In this document: one piece after another, positions 25,001-31,476 of the stretch | Numbering within the stretch: position 1 is the stretch's first letter | Layout: the number at the start of each line of letters is the position of its first letter | Program-made: the position numbers and the translations under genes | Notes under the pieces: generated by a model | Seen by the model: the letters and a program-made list of their open reading frames with translations, nothing else | What the model was told of the DNA's origin: nothing | Databases searched by the model: none | DNA from: DAIRUQ01 sp036803245 | GTDB taxonomy: Bacteria > Chloroflexota > Anaerolineae > UBA1429 | Assembly: GCA_036803245.1 (NCBI GenBank) | Contig: DAIRUQ010000023.1 | Location: forward strand, 1-31,885 | Direction of reading: 5' to 3' | DNA length: 31,885 bases

Positions 25001-26490
25001 ATGAAATGCTCTTCCAAGAGACCATCCGCGAGGTGGGCCTGAACCCGTACCTGTTCGAGCTGGCGAATATCCGCGACCAGTGCTCTTGGGTGCATATGCA
25101 CGAGCCGGAGCGGGCCACCGATAAGGCCAAGGATCTGGTGCGCATGGCCGTCAGCCGGGCCGTGCACCACAAGCCGCTCTACGGGCAGCCACTACCGGTC
25201 ACTCACTCGGCGCTGGTGGTTGGCGGAGGCGTCACCGGCATGTCGGCCGCCCTGCAGATGGCCGGGCAGGGCTATCCGGTCCACCTGGTGGAGCGTGAGG
25301 CCGAGCTGGGCGGGAACGCACGGCACATCCACGCCACCCTGAGCAGCAGCCGCGTCCAAGAGATGCTGGCCGCCATGGTGGCGCGGGTCCATGCCGACGA
25401 GCGCATCACCGTCCATACCCACGCCGAAATCGGCCAGGTGGATGGCTTTGTCGGGAACTTTCGGAGCGTGATCCTGCACCGCGGCAATGGCAGCGGTCCC
25501 AGCGAGGTGACGGTGGATCATGGCGCGTTGATCGTCGCCACCGGCGCCGAGGAGCGCAAGACCAGCCAGTACCTGTACGGCCAGGACCCCCGGGTGGTCA
25601 CCCAGCGAGAGCTGGAGGAAGCGCTGGCAGGGGGCGACCTGCCGACCGAGGCGACGCGCACCGTGGCGATGATCCAGTGTGTGGAATCGCGCACACCCGA
25701 GCATCCGTACTGCAGCCGCGTCTGTTGCTCACAGGCGCTCAAGAACGCCATCGCCCTGAAACGGCGCGATCCCGCGTCCAACGTGATCGTCTTTTACCGG
25801 GATATCCGCAGCTATGGCTTGCGTGAGCGCTTCTACCGAGAGGCGCGGGAGCTGGGTGTCCTGTTTGTGCGCTATGATCTCGAAAACCCGCCGCTGGTGG
25901 AGCGACGAGATGGGCGGTTGGTGGTGGAGGCCTTTGATCCTGCGCTTCAGGAGCAGTTGACCATCGAGGCCGACACGTTAGTGCTTTCCGTGGGGATCGG
26001 GCCGCGGTCAGACGCCGAGCATCTGGCCGCCATGCTCAAGGTGCCGCTCAACGCCGAGCAGTTCTTCCTGGAAGCACACATGAAGTTGCGGCCGGTCGAG
26101 TTCGCTACCGAAGGCATCTTTTTGGCGGGCATGGCTCACGGGCCCAAGTTCATCGAAGAGTCCATCGCGCAGGCGGCGGCGGCAGTCTCCCGGGCGTGCA
26201 CGGTGCTCTCGCGGGATGAGATCGTCTCCAGCGGCAGCGTGGCTCACGTGGATCAGCTTATGTGCGTGGCCTGTGGCGACTGCGTCAAGATCTGCCCCTA
26301 CCAGGCCATCGAGCTGGTTACCAAAGAGGTCACGCGGCGCAACGTCAAAGAGTGTGCCCAAGTGAACCCAGCTCTGTGCAAGGGGTGTGGCGCCTGCGTG
26401 GCGGGTTGCCGTTCGGGCTGCATCACGCTGGACGGCTTTGATGACGTGCAAATCATGGCACAAATCTCGGCGCTGGTGGCGCCGTTCTAG
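22009..26490 (+). CDS. hdrA: HdrA-GltD-HdrA tripartite fusion flavoprotein
   Basis: The protein has 1493 residues from an ATG with AGAGGAAAG upstream. Module 1 begins with FAD motif VVGAGIAGIQAS (about 14-25), DCSMC (C61, C64) and one ferredoxin motif (C113, C116, C119, C123). Inserted from about 155 to 625 is a GltD/NfnB-like unit: N-terminal Cys helices (C163, C167, C202, C206, C210, C214), FAD fold near 256, NAD(P)H fold VVGGGNTAMDAAR near 384, and VFAGGDAATGP near 525. The HdrA fold then resumes, with CLACGVC (from C628) and C727, C740, C744-C745. A second HdrA module follows from about 925: VCHCGINIAG, FAD motif near 1068, C1224, C1235, C1239-C1240, and two ferredoxin motifs near 1419 and 1458. 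It is predicted to be the bifurcating core, with up to three flavins and an extra pyridine-nucleotide site. Confidence 0.9.
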   Translation: MESRFDRQPVGAVLVVGAGIAGIQASLDLADSGYKVFLVESSPAIGGTMAQLDKTFPTNDCSMCILSPKVVECARHLNVELMTWSELESVQGEAGDFSVRIRHKPRFVDPDRCTGCMECTSVCPIQVPNAYDEGLAMRKAIYRPYPQAVPNVTVIDKRGTSPCKAACPAGTSAQGYIALIAEGRYAEALALSRKANPFTAICGRVCYHPCETACNRQLLGEEPVSIAALKRFMADWAREHGDTKVKPVPVTREERVAVVGGGPCGLTAAHDLALLGYAVTVYESQPKAGGMLRYGIPDYRLPQDVLDEEIARIAALGVEIRTNAPVHDLDALQAEYNAVFVAVGAHRAPGLRIEGEDLGGVQSAIGFLHAVNAGERPNVGQRVVVVGGGNTAMDAARCARRLGAEVTIAYRRSRAEMPAYAFEIEEAEAEGIELNLLTNPVRILGKDGKVAGLELVRMELGEPDASGRRRPLEVEGSNYTVQADTVVLAIGQQPDVDFLPEDVQVSRWGTIVYDEESLVTTREGVFAGGDAATGPRSAIEAVGMAHRAAEAIHGYLSGEEIELLERIEPEDVVLLDHAEVADKLAKGTAVRRPRAHMPELAAEERVRSFAEVAASFTEAEARAEAERCLACGVCSECYRCVEACKPDAIRHSFKDTYSDLNVGAIVLATGFDEFDPSVKHELGYGRHKDVITSIEFERILSASGPYAGHVQRPSDGKAPKRIAFLQCVGSRDEQCGNGYCSSVCCMYAIKEAVIAKEHSADVEPTIFFMDMRAFGKDFDKYYERARDEYGVRFVRSRVGRIDEGEDGTLDLLYVTEDEHHVHEAFDLVVLSVGLEPSKGTSELIQKLGLRYTDEGFCQVDEFRPLASSREGVYVCGAASGPKDIPETVVQASGAAAEAGMLLAPARNSLTVRKTYPPERDITGDPPRVGVFVCHCGINIAGTVDVEEVEAYAASLPYVVYAGRNLFTCSQDTQESMKDVIDEHQINRVVVSSCSPRTHEMLFQETIREVGLNPYLFELANIRDQCSWVHMHEPERATDKAKDLVRMAVSRAVHHKPLYGQPLPVTHSALVVGGGVTGMSAALQMAGQGYPVHLVEREAELGGNARHIHATLSSSRVQEMLAAMVARVHADERITVHTHAEIGQVDGFVGNFRSVILHRGNGSGPSEVTVDHGALIVATGAEERKTSQYLYGQDPRVVTQRELEEALAGGDLPTEATRTVAMIQCVESRTPEHPYCSRVCCSQALKNAIALKRRDPASNVIVFYRDIRSYGLRERFYREARELGVLFVRYDLENPPLVERRDGRLVVEAFDPALQEQLTIEADTLVLSVGIGPRSDAEHLAAMLKVPLNAEQFFLEAHMKLRPVEFATEGIFLAGMAHGPKFIEESIAQAAAAVSRACTVLSRDEIVSSGSVAHVDQLMCVACGDCVKICPYQAIELVTKEVTRRNVKECAQVNPALCKGCGACVAGCRSGCITLDGFDDVQIMAQISALVAPF

Positions 26491-26514
26491 AGTATCGGTT
26501 CTGAGAGGACGGGC

Positions 26515-26982
26515 ATGAGCATAGCAGGCGAATCGACCAACTGGGAGCCCAAGATTCTGGCCTTTTTGTGTAACTGGTGCTCCTATGCCGGGGCCGACCT
26601 AGCCGGAACCTCGCGCATCCAGTACCCGCCCAATGTGCGGGTGATCCGCGTACCTTGTTCAGGTCGGGTGAACCCGCTGCATATCGTCTCAGCCTTGAGG
26701 CAGGGAGCCGATGGCGTCTTGGTCTCGGGCTGCCATCCGGGCGACTGCCACTATCTTTCGGGGAATCTGTACGCGCGGCGTCGCTTTGCCCTGCTCCAAC
26801 GGTACCTCACCTATCTGGGCATCGAGCCTGGCAGGGTGCAATTCTCGTGGGTATCGGCGTCGGAGGGTGGGCGGTTCGCCGAGGTGGTGACCGAGGTCAC
26901 CGAGGCGGTCAGGGCGCTGGGCCCGGCCAAGCGGCTGAACGTGCGCGCCGAGTCGATAGTTGCGCCGATGGAGTTGTCATAA
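26515..26982 (+). CDS. mvhD: MvhD/FloxD-like [2Fe-2S] protein
   Basis: The protein has 155 residues from an ATG with GAGAGGAC upstream. It has the complete canonical MvhD cysteine set: C19 and C22 (CNWCSYAGAD), C48 (VPCSGR), and C73 and C78 (GCHPGDCHY). In known complexes MvhD links an electron-donating module (hydrogenase, formate dehydrogenase or Flox) to HdrA. Here it sits between the HdrA fusion and the Flox-like genes, exactly where that role predicts. It ends two bases before the next start. Confidence 0.9.
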   Translation: MSIAGESTNWEPKILAFLCNWCSYAGADLAGTSRIQYPPNVRVIRVPCSGRVNPLHIVSALRQGADGVLVSGCHPGDCHYLSGNLYARRRFALLQRYLTYLGIEPGRVQFSWVSASEGGRFAEVVTEVTEAVRALGPAKRLNVRAESIVAPMELS

Positions 26983-26984
26983 CT

Positions 26985-27929
26985 ATGCTTCCTGACGAGA
27001 TTCGCGCGACCATCGGCGAGTGGCTGGCCACGGGCGAGGTGGACCTGTTCATCGGCTGGGAGCCCGGTACGGTGCCATTGACGGCGACGCCCGCCTTTGT
27101 GCGGCGCCCCGACGAGGTGGACCGCCTGATCTGGGACGCCACCTGCGAGCACAACCTCGCTCGCTTTGTGCGGCCTTATCGCGACAAGACCGTAGGCATC
27201 ATGGTCAAGGGCTGCGATGCGCGCGCCCTGATAGGCCTGATGCAAGAGGGCCAGCTCAAGCGTGAGCGGCTGCGGATCGTGGGCATCGGCTGCGATGGGG
27301 TGATCGACCCGCGTCGCGTGTGCGAGCGCGCGGGTGTGGAGAGTGTGGAGGAGCTGGACGGGGCCCAGCTTGAGGGTGACGTAGTGGTGTTCGGCGATCT
27401 GCGCATCCCCGTCGCGGAGGTTCTGTTTGCGGGTTGCGAGACCTGCCACCAGCGTGATCCGCAGGTGTATGATCTGCGCATGGGGCCAGAGCACGACGAG
27501 ACGTCGCTCGCCGATCGTTACGCCCACGTGGAGGCCATGGCGGCACTGAGCGAGGACGAGCGCTGGGAGCGGTTCACCAGCGAGATAGCGAAATGCAACC
27601 TGTGCTATGCCTGTCGCAACGCTTGCCCGTTCTGCTACTGCAACGTCTGCTTTGCTGAGCAGACCAATCCGCAGTGGCTTACACCCACCGCGCACGACCC
27701 GGACGTAGCGTTCTTTCAGATCATTCGCACGTTCCATCTGGCCGGACGCTGTGTTGCCTGTGGCGCCTGCACACGCGCTTGCCCCCAGGGGGTGGACTTG
27801 CGCCTGATGCTGGACAAGCTCTGCGCCGACGTGGCCGAGCTGTATGACTATGTGGCCGGTGAGGATCCAGAGGCCAAGCCGCCTCTCACCACCTATCGTC
27901 AGGATGACTACAATGACTTTGTCTTGTGA
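26985..27929 (+). CDS. Flox-like 4Fe-4S dicluster protein (FrhB-related)
   Basis: The protein has 314 residues from the ATG at 26985; open sequence further upstream in this frame lies inside mvhD. Residues 1-190 contain KGCDARALIGLMQE and GIGCDG, as in FrhB/FdhB-related and AsrA-type proteins. The first cluster motif is unusually Cys-rich: C204, C207, C210, C214, then C217, C219 and C222 (CNLCYACRNACPFCYCNVC). The second is ordinary: C256, C259, C262, C266. It is one of two tandem paralogous iron-sulfur genes corresponding to FloxB/FloxC. It overlaps the next gene by 17 bases if that gene starts at 27913. The predicted role is a wire between the NAD(P)H-oxidising flavoprotein and MvhD/HdrA. 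Confidence 0.82.
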   Translation: MLPDEIRATIGEWLATGEVDLFIGWEPGTVPLTATPAFVRRPDEVDRLIWDATCEHNLARFVRPYRDKTVGIMVKGCDARALIGLMQEGQLKRERLRIVGIGCDGVIDPRRVCERAGVESVEELDGAQLEGDVVVFGDLRIPVAEVLFAGCETCHQRDPQVYDLRMGPEHDETSLADRYAHVEAMAALSEDERWERFTSEIAKCNLCYACRNACPFCYCNVCFAEQTNPQWLTPTAHDPDVAFFQIIRTFHLAGRCVACGACTRACPQGVDLRLMLDKLCADVAELYDYVAGEDPEAKPPLTTYRQDDYNDFVL

Positions 27930-28989
27930 GGCCCCTGTGGTCGCCGGGATGATCTCGCGGCAGGCGCTGGAGGAGGCGCTGGGCGGGTGGATGCAGAGCT
28001 GGCGGGTCATTGCGCCGGTGCGGCAAGACGGCGAGGTGCGGTTCCAGCCGCTGGACGAGCCCGCCGCCGTGGCCTGGGACTATGCCAATGCCAAACACTC
28101 TGCCAAGGGCGTCTACCTGCCCCAGGTCGAGCGGCTCCTCACCTATGCCCGGACGCGTGATGACCTGAACCAGGTCAAGGCGACCGATCCGCCGGCCGGG
28201 CCGACGATGCTCTTTGGGTTGCGCCCGTGTGACGCGCGGGCCCGTTTGATGGTCGACCAAGTGATGGTCGATGGCGTGTGTCGCGATCGCTACTATGCGG
28301 CGCGACGCGACGGCACGGTGGTGGTGGGGCTGGCCTGCGAGCATCCTCGCAGCACCTGTTTTTGCGGGGCGTTCGATAGCGGCCCCTATGACGCTACCGG
28401 CTCGGATATTCTGCTGCGGTCTGCCGGCGACATGTATCTGGTGGACGTCGTGACCGAACGGGGCGCCGAGCTTGCCAAGGACCTTGCCCTCGAGCCGGTG
28501 GACGACGAGCATAGCCAGCGGGCCGAGCAGGCCCAAGCCAAGGCAGAGGGCGCGCTGCGCCCCATGGAGCGGCTGGTCGGCATCGAGGCGGCCCTCGAGG
28601 GGCTCTGGGATGATCCGCTGTGGCAAGAGATTTCGGCCAAGTGTCTGGCGTGCGGCACCTGCACCTATCTGTGCCCCACTTGCCACTGCTTTGCGGTGGA
28701 GGATCGCGCGCTGGGCGATGGGGGCGAACGGGTGCGAGCGTGGGACTCGTGCATGTACGCTGGTTTTACCGCCCACGCTTCGGGCCACAATCCTCGCCCT
28801 GACCAGGCCTCACGCTGGCGGCAGCGCGTGATGCACAAGTTCAGCTACCTGCCAGAGAACGTGGACGCCTACGGTTGCGTGGGCTGCGGTCGTTGCGTGG
28901 TAAGCTGCCCCGTGAACCTGGACATTCGACAGGTGCTGGCTCGCGTGTGGGCGGCCGCGCGCACACAGGCTGAGGAGAGTGCATTGTGA
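27913..28989 (+). CDS. Flox-like 4Fe-4S dicluster protein (AsrA/HydB-related)
   Basis: The protein has 358 residues from the ATG at 27913, which has AGGA 8 bases upstream and overlaps the previous gene. An alternative ATG at 27949 (MISRQALEEALGG) fits the usual family N-terminus and cannot be excluded. It contains GLRPCDARA, then GLACEHPRSTCFCG (Cys-rich), and two ferredoxin motifs near the C-terminus: CLACGTCTYLCP followed by TCHC, and CVGCGRCVVSCP. This is the pattern of anaerobic sulfite reductase subunit A and of the beta subunit of sulfhydrogenases. The same gene type occurs in Flox modules. No catalytic site for sulfite or hydrogen is present, so it is an electron carrier. Confidence 0.85.
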   Translation: MTLSCEAPVVAGMISRQALEEALGGWMQSWRVIAPVRQDGEVRFQPLDEPAAVAWDYANAKHSAKGVYLPQVERLLTYARTRDDLNQVKATDPPAGPTMLFGLRPCDARARLMVDQVMVDGVCRDRYYAARRDGTVVVGLACEHPRSTCFCGAFDSGPYDATGSDILLRSAGDMYLVDVVTERGAELAKDLALEPVDDEHSQRAEQAQAKAEGALRPMERLVGIEAALEGLWDDPLWQEISAKCLACGTCTYLCPTCHCFAVEDRALGDGGERVRAWDSCMYAGFTAHASGHNPRPDQASRWRQRVMHKFSYLPENVDAYGCVGCGRCVVSCPVNLDIRQVLARVWAAARTQAEESAL

Positions 28990-29852
28990 CCGACGCCCAT
29001 CCCCACATTTGTCACTGCGCTGAGAACGCCTATCTGCCGCGCAGCATGCAGATTCTGCGCGTCATCACTGAGACTGACGACCATGAGATCAAGAGCTTTG
29101 ATCTGGTACCGGTCGATGATGGCGAGCCTTTTCGCTTTACTCCGGGGCAGTTCTGCGAGCTCTCTATCGTAGGCGAGGGAGAGGCGCCATTCGGGATCGC
29201 CTCTGCGCCAGTGGAGGAGAGCTTTGTGCGCTTTTCCATCAAACGCATCGGGCGGGTGACCACCCGGCTGCACAGCCTGACGCCGGGCACCGTGATCGGG
29301 ATGCGGGGCCCCCTGGGAAACGGGTTCCCCATGGACGCCTTTGCCGGCAAGAACCTGGTCGTCATCGGCGGTGGGTTTGCGTTTACCACGCTGCGTAGCC
29401 TGCTGGTTCAGATTCTACAGGGCGGTGACCGCGACCAGTTTGGCCAGCTCCAGGTGGTCTATGGCGTGCGAGAGCCCGGTCTGTTCCTCTATCGCGAGGA
29501 CCTGGCGGCCTGGCAAGCCCGCGACGACATTCAGGTGGTCCAGACCATCGACGTGCCCGTGGATGGCTGGCATGGGCAGGTGGGGTTTGTGCCGCAAGCG
29601 GTCCAAGAGCTGGCGCCCTCCGCCAGAAACACCGTGGCGGTGATTTGTGGCCCTCCCGTCATGATTCGATTCACCCTGCCAGTGTTGCTCGAGCTGGGCT
29701 TTGGTCGCGAGGCCATCTATACGTCGCTGGAGAACCGGATGCAGTGTGGCGTTGGCAAGTGCGGGCGCTGTAACGTGGGCTCCAAGTACGTGTGTGTGGA
29801 TGGGCCCGTGTTCAGCATGGCAGAGCTGGACGAACTGCCGCCAGAGTACTAG
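28986..29852 (+). CDS. FloxA-like FAD/NAD(P)H [2Fe-2S] oxidoreductase (AsrB/HydG-related)
   Basis: The protein has 288 residues from a GTG overlapping the preceding stop (GTGA). It has ferredoxin-NADP-reductase architecture. The FAD barrel is about 20-118 (FTPGQFCELSI, then GIASAPVEESF). The nucleotide-binding fold is about 122-245 (VVIGGGFAFTTLRSLL, then CGPPVMIRFTLPVL). The C-terminal 2Fe-2S motif is C254, C259, C262 and C270 (CGVGKCGRC, YVC). It is the predicted entry point for NADH or NADPH electrons into the Flox-Hdr complex in the cytoplasm. Coenzyme preference cannot be read with confidence. A 30-base gap separates it from fchA. Confidence 0.88.
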   Translation: MTDAHPHICHCAENAYLPRSMQILRVITETDDHEIKSFDLVPVDDGEPFRFTPGQFCELSIVGEGEAPFGIASAPVEESFVRFSIKRIGRVTTRLHSLTPGTVIGMRGPLGNGFPMDAFAGKNLVVIGGGFAFTTLRSLLVQILQGGDRDQFGQLQVVYGVREPGLFLYREDLAAWQARDDIQVVQTIDVPVDGWHGQVGFVPQAVQELAPSARNTVAVICGPPVMIRFTLPVLLELGFGREAIYTSLENRMQCGVGKCGRCNVGSKYVCVDGPVFSMAELDELPPEY

Positions 29853-29882
29853 GACGCTTTACTAGACTGAGGAGCGAGACGC

Positions 29883-30512
29883 ATGTTCACCGAGCTACAG
29901 GTAAACGAATTTCTGGACGCGTTGGCCTCCAAAGAGCCGGTGCCTGGCGGAGGATCGGGCGCGGCCCTGGCGGGCGGTTTGGGCGCTGCTCTGGTTAGCA
30001 TGGTCTGCAACCTGACCATTGGGAAAAAGAACTATGAGCAGGCCTGGGAGCCGCTGACCGAGCTGCGAGGGCGCTCGGAGGCGCTGCGGGCCCGCATGGT
30101 CGAGCTGCTGGAGGCTGATACGCAGGCGTACGCCAAGGTGATGGAGGCGTACCGCCTGCCGCGCGACACCGCCGAGGCCAAAGCTGCTCGCAAAGAGGCC
30201 CAGCAGGCGGCGCTGCGGCATGCGGCCGATGTGCCGCTACGGATCGCCGAGGCTTGCAGCGAGGTGGTGGATTTGGCCTTGCCGGCTGCTGAGCTTGGCA
30301 ACCGCTGGGCGGTCAGCGACGCGGGCGTGGGGGCGCTCTTGGCAGAGGCGGCCATGCACGCGGCCTTGCTGAATGTCGAGATTAACCTGGCCAGCATCGA
30401 CGACCAGAGCTTTGTAGCAGCGCTGCGTGAGCGCATCGAGGTGATGACGCGTGAGTGTACGCAGACCAAGGATCGGGTGCAGGAGCTGGTGGCCCAGGCG
30501 ATCAAGGGCTAG
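29883..30512 (+). CDS. fchA: methenyl-THF cyclohydrolase/cyclodeaminase FchA
   Basis: The protein has 209 residues from an ATG with GAGGAG upstream. Family motifs are PVPGGGSGAALAGGLGAAL, NLTIGKKNYEQ and GNRWAVSDAGVGALLAEAA. It belongs to the FTCD C-terminal-like family, whose members convert formimino-THF to methenyl-THF or hydrolyse methenyl-THF. In acetogens FchA is the methenyl-THF cyclohydrolase. Here it lies directly before folD and fhs, so that role is favoured. It probably takes over a reaction that the adjacent FolD seems to have lost. Confidence 0.9.
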   Translation: MFTELQVNEFLDALASKEPVPGGGSGAALAGGLGAALVSMVCNLTIGKKNYEQAWEPLTELRGRSEALRARMVELLEADTQAYAKVMEAYRLPRDTAEAKAARKEAQQAALRHAADVPLRIAEACSEVVDLALPAAELGNRWAVSDAGVGALLAEAAMHAALLNVEINLASIDDQSFVAALRERIEVMTRECTQTKDRVQELVAQAIKG

Positions 30513-30543
30513 CGAAGAGCTCGTTACCAAGGAGTGATAGCTG

Positions 30544-31401
30544 ATGGCTGCCGAGAAACTAGACGGACGGGCGATCGCCAAGACCATCGAGGCCGAGCTC
30601 AAGGCCGAGATCGCGGCGCTTCAGAACGAGGCGGACCTATCGCCCGCTCTGGCAGTCGTCCAGGTGGGAGACGATCCAGCATCGGCGTGGTACGTGGGGC
30701 AGATCCGCAAGAGCTGCAAGCGCGTCGGCGCGCTGTCCCAACTCCTCACCTTGCCCAAGGATGCGACGGCGGCGGATCTCACGCAGACGATTCAGGGTCT
30801 CAACCAGGACGCGAACGTTCATGGCATCATTGTGCAGATGCCCCTGCCGCGTCACCTCAGCCAAGAGATCGTTACCGACGCGCTGGATCCGCGCAAGGAC
30901 GTGGACGGTATCCACCCCGTGAACGCGGGAAGGCTCTACCAGGATAGCGGCGACTATTTCGCGCCGGCCACGCCGGCTGGCGGGATGGAACTGCTGCGAC
31001 GCTATGGCATAGAACTGCGCGGCAAGCGAGCGGTGATGGTGGGGCGCAGCAACATTGTGGGGCGCCCCATGGCCATGCTGATGCTGCATCAGCACGCCAG
31101 CGTGGCGATTTGCCACTCTCGCACGCCCGACCTGGGCGAAGAGACCCGTCGCGCCGATGTGCTGGTGGCGGCGGTGGGGCGGCCCGGGATCATCACCGGC
31201 GATATGATCCGTCCGGGGGCCGTGGTAATCGACTTTGGCGCCAACGTGGTCGAGGATATGCTAGTCGGCGACGTAGACACTGACGCCGCCATGGAGGTGG
31301 CTTCGTACGTTACGCCAGTGCCGGGCGGCACTGGCCCCATGACCAACGCCATGCTGATGGGGAATCTGGTGTCGGCGGCCAAGCGGCAGCGGGGTCTCTA
31401 G
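30544..31401 (+). CDS. folD: FolD methylene-THF dehydrogenase lacking the cyclohydrolase lysine
   Basis: The protein has 285 residues, normal FolD length. Numbering coincides with E. coli FolD: Tyr50, Gln98 (GIIVQMPLP) and Asp121 (KDVDGIHPVN) are present, and the dinucleotide motif GRSNIVGRP is intact. The key residue 54, normally Lys in YVxxK, is Ile (codon ATC at 30703-30705, in YVGQIRKSC). This lysine is required for cyclohydrolysis in the bifunctional enzymes, so this protein is predicted to act only as methylene-THF dehydrogenase (NAD(P)-dependent). fchA next door would supply the cyclohydrolase. The C-terminal TPVPGGTGPMT motif is normal. Confidence 0.92.
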   Translation: MAAEKLDGRAIAKTIEAELKAEIAALQNEADLSPALAVVQVGDDPASAWYVGQIRKSCKRVGALSQLLTLPKDATAADLTQTIQGLNQDANVHGIIVQMPLPRHLSQEIVTDALDPRKDVDGIHPVNAGRLYQDSGDYFAPATPAGGMELLRRYGIELRGKRAVMVGRSNIVGRPMAMLMLHQHASVAICHSRTPDLGEETRRADVLVAAVGRPGIITGDMIRPGAVVIDFGANVVEDMLVGDVDTDAAMEVASYVTPVPGGTGPMTNAMLMGNLVSAAKRQRGL

Positions 31402-31476
31402 ACCCCCGGCGGGCCTGTGGGCGCGCACCGTCCTGAGGGCAGGGTGACGACGATTAGTGGAGCAGAGGAGGGACTC

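Noticed and set aside
24106..25170. 354-codon minus-strand open frame opposite hdrA
   Set aside because: It lies wholly inside the HdrA fusion, has His/Gly/Leu-rich antisense composition and no recognisable motif.
26811..28010. 399-codon minus-strand open frame opposite mvhD and the first Flox-like gene
   Set aside because: It is antisense to two well-supported genes and has no family features or ribosome site.
31402..31476. Terminator between folD and fhs
   Set aside because: No strong hairpin with a U-tract is present; the gap is compatible with continued transcription.
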